Origin: Agreia sp. PsM10
GTDB taxonomy: Bacteria; Actinomycetota; Actinomycetes; Actinomycetales; Microbacteriaceae
Assembly: GCF_030433855.1 (NCBI RefSeq)
Contig: NZ_JARUXC010000006.1
Span: forward strand, 1 to 64,000
Direction of reading: 5' to 3'
DNA: 64,000 nt
Position 1 is the first letter of the stretch, and every line of letters starts with the position of its first letter. The notes beneath the pieces are model-generated. The model was not told the origin of the DNA. It searched no databases and saw only the letters and a program-made list of their open reading frames with translations. Positions 1 through 8,893 of this stretch are shown one piece after another. Both the position numbers and the translations under genes were made by a program.

Positions 1-93
1 CTCCGCGGGGCGCGCGCGCCCCCGGGTGGTGGAGGAGGGGGGGCTGGTCAGGCCTCGCCACACAAAACAACACCCCCGGGGGCTATGCGGGAC

Positions 94-137
94 GGGGGGG
101 GGGGGGGGGGGCCCCCCCCCCCCCCCCCCCCCCCCCC
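94..137. repeat. G18/C26 homopolymer block at contig edge
   Basis: A run of 18 G (94-111) is followed directly by 26 C (112-137). Together with the GC-only and G-rich text from 1 to 93, this looks like an assembly or base-calling artefact at a contig end rather than biology. A perfect G/C palindrome of this size would fold strongly. It sits immediately before the ribosome binding site of the first gene, so the true upstream region of that gene is probably not represented here. Confidence 0.7.
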
Positions 138-155
138 ACCACTCAAGGAGGCATC

Positions 156-1118
156 ATGACCACCATCGAGCGACCCGCACCATCCGCCGACACAAGCGCT
201 GTCGAACCACGACCCTCGTCGTCGCGAAGAATCGCGCTCACCCGTCATGGCAAGAAGGAGGAACGCCGCGCGATCGTGATGATCGCGCCCGCGGTCATCC
301 TGCTCGCCCTGTTCATCTTCATCCCCGCGATCCTGGCCTTCGGGCTGGCCTTCACGAACGCGCGACTCATCTCGCCCTACCCTGCGACCTTCGTCGGCCT
401 CGACAACTTCATCCGGCTCGCGAGCGATCCCACGTTCTTCCGCGCCCTGATCAACGTGGCCTACTTCGCCGTCGTCGTCGTGCCGCTGCAGGCCGGGGTC
501 GCACTCGTGATGGCGCTGCTCATCAACAAGCAGGTGCGCGGCACGACGTTCTTCCGCACCGTCTATTTCCTGCCCGTCGTCACCTCGATGGTGGTCGTGT
601 CCTTGCTCTGGCTGTTCATGTATCGCCAGGACGGCCTCATCAACATCATCATCGACCGCGTCACCTTCGGCCTGATCCAGGGCCCCGACTGGCTCAACGA
701 CACCGCCACCTCGATGCCGGCGATCATCCTGATGTCGGTATGGCAGGGCGTCGGATTCCACATGATCGTCTGGCTGTCGGGTCTGCAGACGATCCCGGCC
801 GACCTCTATGAGGCCGCCGACCTCGACGGTGCGAGCGGGTGGCAGCGGTTCCGCTACATCACCTGGCCGGGCCTGAGCGCCACCCGCAGCCTGATCCTCG
901 TCACCATCACGATTCAGGCGCTGAGTCTCTTCACCCAGATCAGCGTGATGACGCAGGGCGGGCCGCTCGACTCCACGACCACCGTCGTCTACGAAGCCGT
1001 TCGCGCGGGCTTCGCCCAGCAGGAGACCGGGTACGCCTCCGCGATCTCGCTCGTCTTCTTCGTCATCGTGCTGCTGATCTCGGTCGTGCAGCGCTTCCTC
1101 ACCAGAGACAAGGACTGA
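156..1118 (+). CDS. Sugar ABC transporter permease, MalF/UgpA type
   Basis: This 320-residue integral membrane protein is one of the two permease halves of a CUT1-type carbohydrate importer. A basic N-terminal tail of about 40 residues precedes the first membrane helix (IAPAVILLALFIFIP). Several further helices follow, and the EAA loop that contacts the ATPase is visible as YEAADLDGASGWQRFRYITWPGL, with the conserved EAA and G. The start has a strong AAGGAGG ribosome binding site at 148-154 region. It is followed after 2 bases by the partner permease. No binding protein or ATPase is in view. The ATPase may be a shared MsiK-type protein encoded elsewhere, as is common in actinobacteria. Substrate is inferred only from the downstream GH32-like gene. 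Confidence 0.93.
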   Translation: MTTIERPAPSADTSAVEPRPSSSRRIALTRHGKKEERRAIVMIAPAVILLALFIFIPAILAFGLAFTNARLISPYPATFVGLDNFIRLASDPTFFRALINVAYFAVVVVPLQAGVALVMALLINKQVRGTTFFRTVYFLPVVTSMVVVSLLWLFMYRQDGLINIIIDRVTFGLIQGPDWLNDTATSMPAIILMSVWQGVGFHMIVWLSGLQTIPADLYEAADLDGASGWQRFRYITWPGLSATRSLILVTITIQALSLFTQISVMTQGGPLDSTTTVVYEAVRAGFAQQETGYASAISLVFFVIVLLISVVQRFLTRDKD

Positions 1119-1120
1119 TC

Positions 1121-2062
1121 ATGGCCATCGCAGAAGTCGCGGCCCCGGTCGCCCCCACCCCCCACCCCGTCGGGACGTCGTCCGCGAAACGCTCGAAGCG
1201 AACCGTCGGAATCATCGGATGGCTGGCGCGCATCCTGCTCGCGGTCGTCTTTATGTTCCCGATCCTGTTCATGTTCGTCTCGTCGCTGAAACCCGACCAG
1301 CAGATCTTCGGAGACCTGTCGTCGATCGCTGCTTTCCTGCCCATCGGCAACATCTCGATGGACAACTACGCGGCAGTCTTCGACCGGGTACCCGCCGCCC
1401 GGTTCCTGATCAACTCGATCGGCATCTCCGTGATCACGGTTGCCGCCGGCATCCTCGTGAACAGCCTCGCCGCGTTCGCCCTGTCCCGCATGAATATGCG
1501 CGGCAAGACGGTCATCCTGACCCTGATCATCGCGACCCTCATCGTGCCGTTCGAGACCCTCGCGCTGCCGCTCGTCTGGTGGGTGAACCAGCTGCCGAGC
1601 TTCGAGATGGATGGCTTCAGCCTCTCGTTCACCAAGGGGTGGATCGACACCTACCAGGTGCAGATCATTCCCTTCGTGGCGAATGCGTTCTCCATCTACC
1701 TGTTCCACCAGTACTTCGAGTCGATCCCGAAAGAGCTCGACGAAGCGGCACGAATGGACGGAGCGGGGTGGTTCCGCATCTACCGTCAGGTCGTGATGCC
1801 GCTGTCCGGGCCCGCGATCGCCACGGTCGCGATCCTCACATTCCTCCCCGCCTGGAACTCGTACCTCTGGCCCTTGATGGTCGTGCAGACCGAGGAGCTG
1901 CGCCCCGTGATGGTCGGCGTGCAGTACTTCTTCCAACTCAACGTCTCGTGGGGCGAGGTGATGGCCTATGCGTCACTCATCACGCTGCCCGTCGTCGCCC
2001 TGTTCATCGCTTTCCAACGCTCGTTCGTCAACAGCATCGCGTCCAGCGGTGTGAAAGGTTAG
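1121..2062 (+). CDS. Sugar ABC transporter permease, MalG/UgpE type
   Basis: This is the second permease of the importer, 313 residues. A basic N-terminus is followed by a first helix (RILLAVVFMFPILFMFVSSLKP) and the typical MalG large loop, then the remaining helices. The EAA motif is DEAARMDGAGWFRIYRQVVMPLSGPA. The ATG lies two bases after the stop of the first permease and the stop lies 10 bases before the GH32-like gene, so the three are almost certainly one transcript. The paired EAA loops are family knowledge for docking the cytoplasmic ATPase. The transported sugar cannot be read from the sequence. Confidence 0.93.
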   Translation: MAIAEVAAPVAPTPHPVGTSSAKRSKRTVGIIGWLARILLAVVFMFPILFMFVSSLKPDQQIFGDLSSIAAFLPIGNISMDNYAAVFDRVPAARFLINSIGISVITVAAGILVNSLAAFALSRMNMRGKTVILTLIIATLIVPFETLALPLVWWVNQLPSFEMDGFSLSFTKGWIDTYQVQIIPFVANAFSIYLFHQYFESIPKELDEAARMDGAGWFRIYRQVVMPLSGPAIATVAILTFLPAWNSYLWPLMVVQTEELRPVMVGVQYFFQLNVSWGEVMAYASLITLPVVALFIAFQRSFVNSIASSGVKG

Positions 2063-2072
2063 GTCTTCGTCT

Positions 2073-3080
2073 ATGTCACTCCAGCTGCCCGACAAGTGGA
2101 TCTGGGACTCCTGGTACGTGCAGGAGAACGGCGTCACCCACGCGTTCTATCTCCACGCGAGCAGGGCTCTCGGTGATGCCGATCGCCGCCACCGCCACCC
2201 CATCGTCGGCCATGCCGTCAGCACCGATCTCACGAACTGGACCGTGGTCGAAGACGCGTTGATCGTCTCGGAGCCCGAGGCTTTCGACGATGCGACCACC
2301 TGGACCGGCTCGATCGTCCGAGCAGACGACGGGGTCTGGTGGATGTTCTACACCGGAACGTCGCGCGCGGAGGACGCGACCGTGCAGCGTATCGGGGCCG
2401 CGACATCCACCGATCTGATTCGCTGGGAGAAGGTGTCGCGAGACGCCCTCGTCGAGGCCGACCCCGAGCACTACGAACTCCTCGATCTCGACGTCTGGCA
2501 CGACCAGGCCTGGCGTGATCCCTGGGTCTTCCGCTTCCCCGGCGAATCGACGTGGCAGATGCTGATCACGGCGCGATCGAAATCGGGCGACCCCCGCGAG
2601 CGCGGGGTGCTCGGTCACGCGACCAGCGAGAACCTGATCGACTGGACCGTTCGCCCCCCGCTCAGCGATCCCGGCCAGGGCTTCGGACAGCTCGAGGTGT
2701 TCCAGTTCGAGACCGTCGACGACGTGCCCGTGCTGCTGTTCTGCTGCGGGTACGGCGAGCTCTCCCCTGAGCGCCAAGCGAGCGGCGACGTCGGCGGCGT
2801 GTACAGCGTGCCCGTCGATGCGCGGCTCGAGCACGTCGACTTCTCGAACGCGGTTCTCTTCCCGCGCACGGATCTGTATGCCGCGCGACTCGTTCGCGAC
2901 GCCGACGACCGATGGATGCTGCTGGGCTTCATCAACGTCGTGGACGGTCAGTTCGTGGGCACGCTCAGTGACCCGGTGCCGGTCACCGCCGATCCGGAGC
3001 GGGGACTCGTGCTGCGTGCTGCCGAGTTCGTCGGTGCAGGCAGCCGCGGCATCGGCGTCGGCGAGACCGCGGCGAGGTGA
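2073..3080 (+). CDS. GH32-like five-bladed propeller glycosidase
   Basis: A cytoplasmic protein of 335 residues without signal peptide, related to family GH32/GH68 beta-fructosidases. Visible landmarks are an N-terminal WIWDSWY segment (position of the WMNDPNG nucleophile Asp), WRDPWVF around residue 150 (the RDP transition-state motif) and GQLEVFQFE around residue 210 (position of the acid/base Glu). Repeated W-x-MFYTG and TDLIRWEKV segments are typical propeller blades. It lies in an operon with two sugar permeases, so it probably hydrolyses the imported sugar, plausibly sucrose or a fructo-oligosaccharide. A GH43 or GH130-like activity on another sugar cannot be excluded. Confidence 0.8.
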   Translation: MSLQLPDKWIWDSWYVQENGVTHAFYLHASRALGDADRRHRHPIVGHAVSTDLTNWTVVEDALIVSEPEAFDDATTWTGSIVRADDGVWWMFYTGTSRAEDATVQRIGAATSTDLIRWEKVSRDALVEADPEHYELLDLDVWHDQAWRDPWVFRFPGESTWQMLITARSKSGDPRERGVLGHATSENLIDWTVRPPLSDPGQGFGQLEVFQFETVDDVPVLLFCCGYGELSPERQASGDVGGVYSVPVDARLEHVDFSNAVLFPRTDLYAARLVRDADDRWMLLGFINVVDGQFVGTLSDPVPVTADPERGLVLRAAEFVGAGSRGIGVGETAAR

Positions 3081-3098
3081 GCTGAACAGACGCGGCGC

Positions 3099-3911
3099 TC
3101 AGAGCATCTCGAGCGGCACCGCACGCGTCGGCGCAGGGAACGCGCGATCGAGGCGCTCGAGGTCGCCATCCGAGAGGGTGAGTTCGCGGGCCGCCGCGTT
3201 CTCGCGCACGTGGGCGGCGGTCGACGCCTTCGGGATGGCGAGCACAGTGCCGCTGCGCATCGTCCACGCGAGCGCGACCTGCGTGGGCGTCGCTCCCAGG
3301 TCGCCGGCGATGTCGGCGAGCGCCGAACTGCCGAGCAGGCGCCCCTGCTCGACGGGCGAGTACGCCATCACGGGCATGCCTCGTGTGGAGGCGCACGGCA
3401 GCAGGTCGAACTCCGGGCCGCGGCGGGTGAGGTTGTAGAGCACCTGGTCGGTCTGGCATCCGTCGGGCAGTTCGGCGAGCTCATCGGCGTCGAGATTGCT
3501 CACGCCCCAGGCGCGGATGGAGCCGTCGGCGACGAGCGCCTCGAACGCATCGACCGTCTCGTCGAGCGGATGCCGACCGCGCCAGTGCAGCAGGTAGAGG
3601 TCGAGGCGGTCGGTGCCGAGGCGGCGCAGGCTCGCGCGACAGGCGTCGATCGTGCCCGAGCGCGAGGCGTTCGAGGGCAGCACTTTGCTCACGAGGAAGA
3701 CCTCGTCGCGCCGACCCGCGATCGCCTCCCCGACGAGCTCTTCGCTGCGCCCGCCGCCGTACATCTCGGCGGTGTCGATCACGGTGAGGCCGAGGTCGAT
3801 ACCGGTGCGCAGCGCGTCGATCTCGGACTCACGAGAAAGAGACGAGTCGCCCATGTTCCACGTGCCTTGTCCGAGAGCAGGAACCGTCGTGCCGTTGGGG
3901 AAAGTGATCAT
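3099..3911 (-). CDS. Aldo/keto reductase
   Basis: A soluble NADPH-dependent oxidoreductase of 270 residues with the (beta/alpha)8 aldo/keto reductase fold. The catalytic tetrad is visible: D46 and Y51 in [12 protein letters not shown]76 in VFLVSK, H109 in YLLHW. The ATG at 3911 (MITFPNG) is preferred because the family starts close to the ALGQGTW strand; an in-frame upstream extension overlaps the GNAT gene and has no family resemblance. It lies 13 bases downstream of a GNAT gene on the same strand. The physiological substrate is unknown; DkgA/YeaE-like carbonyl reduction is a reasonable guess. Confidence 0.92.
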   Translation of the reverse strand: MITFPNGTTVPALGQGTWNMGDSSLSRESEIDALRTGIDLGLTVIDTAEMYGGGRSEELVGEAIAGRRDEVFLVSKVLPSNASRSGTIDACRASLRRLGTDRLDLYLLHWRGRHPLDETVDAFEALVADGSIRAWGVSNLDADELAELPDGCQTDQVLYNLTRRGPEFDLLPCASTRGMPVMAYSPVEQGRLLGSSALADIAGDLGATPTQVALAWTMRSGTVLAIPKASTAAHVRENAAARELTLSDGDLERLDRAFPAPTRAVPLEML

Positions 3912-3924
3912 GGAAACAACCCTG

Positions 3925-4392
3925 TCACTGACGGACCATATGCAGTTCGAAACCGTAGGGCGGGTCCTCACGCCGTCGCCCATCGAGAAGAAAGCCGTGA
4001 CGCTCGTAGAACCGCAGGGCTCGTACGTTCCCCTCAAACAACCACAACTGGGCAGACCGACCCCTCATGCTCGTGTTCAGAAGTCGACTTCCCAGCCCAG
4101 ACCGCCAGCACCTCTGCCGAACATAGAGCGAGACAAGTTCTCGCCGCTCCTGCCGTTCGGCCCGTGATCGAGCGAAACCCACCAACTCGTCACCGTCGAC
4201 GGCGACCAGCACCTCGTCATCCGCGATGCGGGCGACCCAGCGCTCCTCACGCGCCGAGCGCGGCTCCTCGTGTCGGGCACTCAACGCGCGCGCATCAAGA
4301 GTGTCGCCGTACGCCTCGTCCCACACCTTCAGACTCAGAAGAACCAGCTGCTCGGCATCGTGCCGAAAAGCAGGGCGGATGGCCGGTTCCAT
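3925..4392 (-). CDS. GNAT family N-acetyltransferase
   Basis: A 155-residue single-domain GNAT. The acetyl-CoA pyrophosphate loop appears as [14 protein letters not shown] (R/Q-x-x-G-x-G/A variant) near residue 92, and the C-terminal [17 protein letters not shown] segment is the usual beta5-alpha4 region. Substrate specificity is not predictable. It is divergent from the mscR-like gene at 4479 and upstream of the aldo/keto reductase, probably cotranscribed with the latter. Confidence 0.85.
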   Translation of the reverse strand: MEPAIRPAFRHDAEQLVLLSLKVWDEAYGDTLDARALSARHEEPRSAREERWVARIADDEVLVAVDGDELVGFARSRAERQERRELVSLYVRQRCWRSGLGSRLLNTSMRGRSAQLWLFEGNVRALRFYERHGFLLDGRRREDPPYGFELHMVRQ

Positions 4393-4478
4393 CCGTTCAT
4401 GATGCCAGCATGCCCCGCGGACACCCGGCGGGTACGCTGAAACCGCCCCACCCCGCCGCGCACAAAGGAGTCCCCCGC

Positions 4479-5573
4479 ATGCCCACCACCGTGACCGGCG
4501 TCATCGCCCGCTCGAAAGGCGCGCCCGTCGAGCTGACCACCATCGTCATCCCCGATCCCGGGCCCGGCGAGGCCGTCGTCGACATCGAGACCTGTGGGGT
4601 CTGCCACACCGACTACCACTACCGCGAGGGCGGAATCAGCGACGACTTCCCCTTCCTCCTCGGTCACGAAGCGGCCGGTCGGGTCAGCGCCATCGGCGAG
4701 GGCGTCACCAACGTGAAGGTCGGCGACTTCGTGGTGCTCAACTGGCGCGCGGTCTGCGGCGAGTGCCGCGCCTGCCTCCGCGCCGAGCCCTGGTACTGCT
4801 TCAACACCTTCAACGCCACCCAGAAGATGACCCTCGAAGACGGAACCGAGCTCAGCCCTGCCCTCGGCATCGGCGCGTTCGCCGAGAAGACGCTCGTGCA
4901 CGCCAAGCAGTGCACGAAGGTGAATCCGGATGCCGACCCCGCCGCCGTGGGCCTGCTCGGCTGCGGCATCATGGCCGGCCTCGGCGCCGCCATGAACACC
5001 GGCAACGTGACACGGGGCGACTCCGTCGCGGTCATCGGATGCGGCGGCGTGGGCACCGCGGCGATCGTCGGCGCGCAGTTGGCCGGCGCGAGCACCATCA
5101 TCGCCATCGACCGCGACGCCAAGAAGCTCACGAAGGCTGCAGCCCTGGGCGCGACCCACGTGATCGACTCCAGCGAGCTCGACGAGGCCGGAGTCGTCGC
5201 TGCGGTGCAGGAGCTCACGAACACCTTCGGCGCCGACGTCGTGATCGACGCGGTCGGCCGCCCCGAGACGTGGCGCCAGGCGTTCTACGCCCGCGACCTC
5301 GCGGGAACCGTTGTGCTCGTCGGCGTTCCCACCCCCGACATGATGCTCGAGATCCCGCTGCTCGACGTGTTCGGCCGCGGCGGCTCTCTCAAGTCGAGCT
5401 GGTACGGCGATTGCCTGCCCGAGCGCGACTTCCCCATGCTCACCGACCTGTTTCTGCAGGGCCGACTGCCGCTCGACGAATTCGTGACCGAGCGAATCGG
5501 CATCCAGGACATAGAAGAAGCGTTCGCCAGCATGGCGAGCGGCGACGTGCTGCGTTCGGTGGTGGTTCTGTAA
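4479..5573 (+). CDS. mscR: S-(hydroxymethyl)mycothiol dehydrogenase (formaldehyde detoxification)
   Basis: A 364-residue zinc-dependent medium-chain dehydrogenase. Catalytic zinc ligands C39 (CGVCHTD) and H63/E64 (GHEAAG), four structural-zinc cysteines C93, C96, C99 and C107, and a GCGGVG nucleotide-binding turn are all present. The ATG at 4479 follows AAAGGAG at 4464-4470 by 8 bases; in-frame upstream sequence is not family-like. Its stop overlaps the ATG of an MBL-fold gene (TAATG). The same adjacency is known for mycobacterial mscR and a neighbouring MBL protein. The enzyme would oxidise the mycothiol adduct of formaldehyde, and possibly reduce S-nitrosomycothiol. The gene assignment rests on motifs plus this neighbourhood. 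Confidence 0.88.
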   Translation: MPTTVTGVIARSKGAPVELTTIVIPDPGPGEAVVDIETCGVCHTDYHYREGGISDDFPFLLGHEAAGRVSAIGEGVTNVKVGDFVVLNWRAVCGECRACLRAEPWYCFNTFNATQKMTLEDGTELSPALGIGAFAEKTLVHAKQCTKVNPDADPAAVGLLGCGIMAGLGAAMNTGNVTRGDSVAVIGCGGVGTAAIVGAQLAGASTIIAIDRDAKKLTKAAALGATHVIDSSELDEAGVVAAVQELTNTFGADVVIDAVGRPETWRQAFYARDLAGTVVLVGVPTPDMMLEIPLLDVFGRGGSLKSSWYGDCLPERDFPMLTDLFLQGRLPLDEFVTERIGIQDIEEAFASMASGDVLRSVVVL

Positions 5574-6202
5574 TGGCCGCCCGCATCGAGAACCAGGTCA
5601 CGAGCGGCACGTTCAGCCTCGACGGCGGAACCTGGGATGTCGACAACAACGTCTGGATCGTCGGCGACGACAGCGAGTGCGTCGTCATCGACGCCGCCCA
5701 CGATGCCGACGCCATCCTCGCCGCCGTCGGCGACCGCACCCTCACGGCCATTCTGCTGACCCATGCCCACAACGATCACATCGACGCGGTCGCCGCGCTG
5801 CAGGCCGCCACCGGCGCGCCGGTGCTGCTGAACGACGGCGATCGGATGCTCTGGGACTCGGTCTATCCCGATACCGCGCCGAGTTCCGGCCTGGTCGATG
5901 GCCAGGTCGTGTCGGTGGCGGGCGTCGAGCTGACGGTGCTCCACACCCCGGGGCACTCGCCCGGCGCCGTCTGCTTCTACGCCCCCGCGCTCGGCACGGT
6001 CTTCAGCGGCGACACCCTCTTCAACGGCGGACCGGGAGCGACCGGTCGCTCGTTCAGCGACTTCCCCACGATCATCGAGTCGATCTCGTCGAAGCTGTTG
6101 ACCCTACCCGTCGACACCGTGGTGCGCACGGGCCACGGCGACTCGACCAGGATCGGCGCCGAGGCACCACACCTCGACGAGTGGATTGCACGCGGCCACT
6201 GA
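5573..6202 (+). CDS. MBL-fold hydrolase paired with mycothiol dehydrogenase
   Basis: A 209-residue metallo-beta-lactamase-fold hydrolase of the glyoxalase II type. The metal motif H64-x-H66-x-D68-H69 (THAHNDHID) is clear, with further ligands expected in TPGHSPGAVCF and in VFSGDTLF. It is translationally coupled to the mscR-like gene through a TAATG overlap. By analogy with that conserved pair it probably hydrolyses S-formylmycothiol or a related thioester, completing formaldehyde oxidation to formate. That step is inference from context. Confidence 0.85.
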   Translation: MAARIENQVTSGTFSLDGGTWDVDNNVWIVGDDSECVVIDAAHDADAILAAVGDRTLTAILLTHAHNDHIDAVAALQAATGAPVLLNDGDRMLWDSVYPDTAPSSGLVDGQVVSVAGVELTVLHTPGHSPGAVCFYAPALGTVFSGDTLFNGGPGATGRSFSDFPTIIESISSKLLTLPVDTVVRTGHGDSTRIGAEAPHLDEWIARGH

Positions 6203-6222
6203 CTGCTGCTCTCGTTCAGGAG

Positions 6223-6268
6223 AGTTGGCGGAATTCAGACGATCCTGCGCGCTGATGGCCAACTTTTC
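6223..6268 (+). terminator. Weak stem with T tract after the mscR-MBL pair
   Basis: AGTTGGC at 6223-6229 can pair with GCCAACT at 6258-6264, which runs into TTTCC. The arms are short (7 bp) and the loop long (28 nt), so this is only a possible terminator for the formaldehyde operon. Confidence 0.3.
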
Positions 6269-6355
6269 CTACATTGCACGCTGCGGCAACTCACTCGACT
6301 CAGTTCGCGTGTCGATGCAAGCCGCTTGACGTTACCAGCAAAAAAAGATCATCGG

Positions 6356-6387
6356 ATGTACAAATATTTATCCTATTCATGTACATT
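6356..6387 (+). promoter_or_regulatory. Paired ATGTACA boxes and possible -10 of the TIR gene
   Basis: ATGTACA occurs at 6356-6362 and again at 6379-6385, 23 bp apart, in a conspicuously AT-rich stretch. Each contains the self-palindrome TGTACA. TACATT at 6382-6387 fits a TAnnnT -10 element seven bases before the ATG at 6394, which would give a leaderless mRNA; no Shine-Dalgarno is visible. The boxes may be an operator for a repressor or for autoregulation. This is inferred from pattern only. Confidence 0.35.
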
Positions 6388-6393
6388 TATTGC

Positions 6394-8763
6394 ATGGTTC
6401 TAATTAAGAGGCTTCTAGGCGAGTACCTGTTAAGGGCAAGTGGAACCCCAGTGCTCGTGCTCGAAGGCGCACGCGCCGTCGGCAAGACAACCTTGATGAA
6501 AAAGGACATCGTGGCCGCAGGCTTCTCATACGCGACCTTGGCAGATTCAGCGACCTTGCGATTCGCACGCAGTGATCTTCAGGGGTGGCTTCGACGACTT
6601 CCCCGTCCGGCCATCATCGATGAAGCCCAGCTCCTTCCTGACCTGCCGCTGGCACTCAAAGAGTTGGTCGATGAGCTTGGTTCAGGCACGCATTTCATCC
6701 TGACCGGATCGGCATCGATCGGCCGGTCCGGCCTGAGCGGAGCCGATCCCCTCACGAGGCGGTCTCGGCGCTTCACGATGAGCCCACTGACGCAGTGGGA
6801 GATCGCTTCGCAGCAAGGTTCTCTCATGGACTCACTTTTCGACGGTGAGCCCGTGCAACAGAGCGTGACCGAGACATCAGATGACGCCCTCCTCCACCAG
6901 ATGAGATTAGGCGGGTTTCCCACCTACGTCTTTCCTGACGTCATCGAGACACCAAGCCAGACCTCCGAACGCATCCGGTCTGACCTCACCGCAGTTCTCA
7001 GCGACGATGTCCTTCCGGGTCGAGGAATCGATTCGACTATCGCGCGCACAGCCTTGGACAGCTTGCTTCGGACACCGGGCGGCATCTTCAACGCAAGCCG
7101 AATCGCGCAATCTCTCGATCTGGACCGTCGCACTATTGATCGATACCTGGGACTCTTCGAGCGGGTTTTTCTGGTTCACTGGCTTGCAAACCTCGCCACG
7201 AGCCCGTCCCGGCAAAGTCACGCCCGGGCCAAAATCCATCCGGTGGACACCTCGTTCTCCGTAGAGTCCCTCGCACGAGCAGGAACGAATCTCATCGCCG
7301 ACCGCGAGAAGTTTGGCGCCCTCCTCGAAAGCCACGTCGTAAATCAGATTTTGGCGTCATCCGAATGGTCGACATCCAGACCCGACGCCTACTTCTGGCG
7401 ACAGGCAAGCGCGAGGAGTCCTGAAGTGGATCTGGTGCTCGTAGATGGATCCGACAGGCTGATCGGTGTTGAAGTAAAAGCATCCCGAACCGTGCATCTC
7501 AGCGACACAGCAGGGCTGCGGGCCCTTGAACGGGACCGCGGTCTCTATCGCGGTTTTATTTACTACACCGGAAATGAAGTAGTCCAACTTGCTGACAATA
7601 TCTGGGCGCTCCCTATCAGCAGTCTCAACGACGCCAAGACATTTACCGCAGATCCTGCTTCAGCCCGACCGAATATCGAGGACACCGTGACACATCCTTC
7701 AGAACCCCGTAGCAGCGACGCGAGCATGTTCCTCAGCTATGTGCACGCGGACGACCAACGATCTGGAGGCCGTATAGTCACGTTCGCTCGAGACCTCGTT
7801 GAGACCTATGACTATCTTTACGGCCACACAATTCAGCTATTTGTAGATCGAGACGACATCACCTGGGGTCAGCAGTGGAGCAATCGACTCCGAACCGAAA
7901 CCGAAGCGACGACCTTCCTGCTGAGCATTGTGACACCGCGTTATCTTACGAGCGCCGCCTGCCGGGATGAACTTCTGAACTTCGCCGCAGCGGCCGATGA
8001 AGCTCAAGAACCCAAGCTGCTTCTACCTCTTCAATGGATTGATATCTCTGAGACAGATGTCGTTGCCGACACCGATCCTGTCCTGAGGAAGATTCGCCAG
8101 ACGCAGTGGGAAGACGCAACCGAAGTGCGCCGGATCGAACCAGGATCGATTCAATATGACCAGTTCCTAGAGCGCGTCGCTCAAAGGTTGAAACAGACCA
8201 TCGAGAACAGGGCTAACGCGCTGACATCCAATTCCGCCCAGTCGTCGAAAAAGATCGAGGACGATCGAGATCTTCTCGACGTTCAACGTGAACTCGAGGA
8301 AGTAAAAGAACCGTTCGAGGCAGCTGTCGCAGATTTCAAAGCAGCACTTGAGGGCATCGGTGGCGTATTCCAGGGAAGACCTCCGCTGAACCTGAGTCAT
8401 ACATATGGGGCTGCCAGTGCACTTGCCGATATCGGAGAGGAACTACGTATCCCTGTTGAAAACCTTGACCGAGCCACAGCTCAACTCGGTTCTATCTGGC
8501 AGGCTTACGACTCCGGAATCTCACGCATCACACTCGTTCTGAGCGAGATGCCCGATCCGTCGACCCGGCGAACCGTCTTTGAGTCGCTAGATGGTCTCGC
8601 AAACACACTCGAGGTACCGGGGGCGGAGGCGATGGAACAACAGCTGAGGGTCATGGGCGATGTGTCTCGGCATCTGCGGCCTATGAGTCGGTCATTCACT
8701 TCCGCGTTGCAGCTCATCAGAGGAATCCAAACATCTGCGCGAGCGTGGAGAGACAGGGTCTGA
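6394..8763 (+). CDS. AAA/DUF4143 ATPase - PD-(D/E)xK-like - TIR fusion, candidate defence protein
   Basis: A 789-residue protein. Residues 1-~200 form an AAA_14-type ATPase with Walker A GARAVGKTT (25-33) and Walker B IIDEAQ (D76, E77), plus an arginine-rich sensor region (LTRRSRRFTMSPLTQWE). Residues ~200-410 match the DUF4143 winged-helix and nuclease-like part, including D346 (PEVDLVLV) and E360-V-K362 (GVEVKAS), a PD-(D/E)xK pattern. Residues ~443-570 are a TIR domain: SMFLSYVHADDQ, LFVDRDDITWG, then CRDEL with E526 at the position of the NADase glutamate. The tail (~600-789) is helical with coiled-coil-like segments. Start 6394 fits the family beginning VLIKRLL; ATG 6379 is an alternative. 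Base composition is clearly lower in GC than neighbours (28 of 60 bases G/C at 8281-8340), suggesting transfer. No partner gene is adjacent. NAD depletion after invader sensing is the inferred role. Confidence 0.85.
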   Translation: MVLIKRLLGEYLLRASGTPVLVLEGARAVGKTTLMKKDIVAAGFSYATLADSATLRFARSDLQGWLRRLPRPAIIDEAQLLPDLPLALKELVDELGSGTHFILTGSASIGRSGLSGADPLTRRSRRFTMSPLTQWEIASQQGSLMDSLFDGEPVQQSVTETSDDALLHQMRLGGFPTYVFPDVIETPSQTSERIRSDLTAVLSDDVLPGRGIDSTIARTALDSLLRTPGGIFNASRIAQSLDLDRRTIDRYLGLFERVFLVHWLANLATSPSRQSHARAKIHPVDTSFSVESLARAGTNLIADREKFGALLESHVVNQILASSEWSTSRPDAYFWRQASARSPEVDLVLVDGSDRLIGVEVKASRTVHLSDTAGLRALERDRGLYRGFIYYTGNEVVQLADNIWALPISSLNDAKTFTADPASARPNIEDTVTHPSEPRSSDASMFLSYVHADDQRSGGRIVTFARDLVETYDYLYGHTIQLFVDRDDITWGQQWSNRLRTETEATTFLLSIVTPRYLTSAACRDELLNFAAAADEAQEPKLLLPLQWIDISETDVVADTDPVLRKIRQTQWEDATEVRRIEPGSIQYDQFLERVAQRLKQTIENRANALTSNSAQSSKKIEDDRDLLDVQRELEEVKEPFEAAVADFKAALEGIGGVFQGRPPLNLSHTYGAASALADIGEELRIPVENLDRATAQLGSIWQAYDSGISRITLVLSEMPDPSTRRTVFESLDGLANTLEVPGAEAMEQQLRVMGDVSRHLRPMSRSFTSALQLIRGIQTSARAWRDRV

Positions 8764-8893
8764 AGGACACGCGGGCCTGCAGCCACGAAAGCGCTTAGTG
8801 GACCCTACCGCGAAGATCCATCGCCCAATGCGGGGCCAAGTTATGCTCGGCGGCGCCGATCCGAAGAGTTTCCTGTAATACGGAACAGCCGCG

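Noticed and set aside
3210-4478. Long in-frame extension upstream of the mscR-like gene
   Set aside because: The extension is antisense to the aldo/keto reductase and GNAT genes, is Arg-rich, and the true ATG at 4479 has a good ribosome binding site.
6274-6393. Forty-residue N-terminal extension of the TIR fusion protein
   Set aside because: The AAA_14 family begins at VLIKRLL; the extension covers the AT-rich promoter-like zone.
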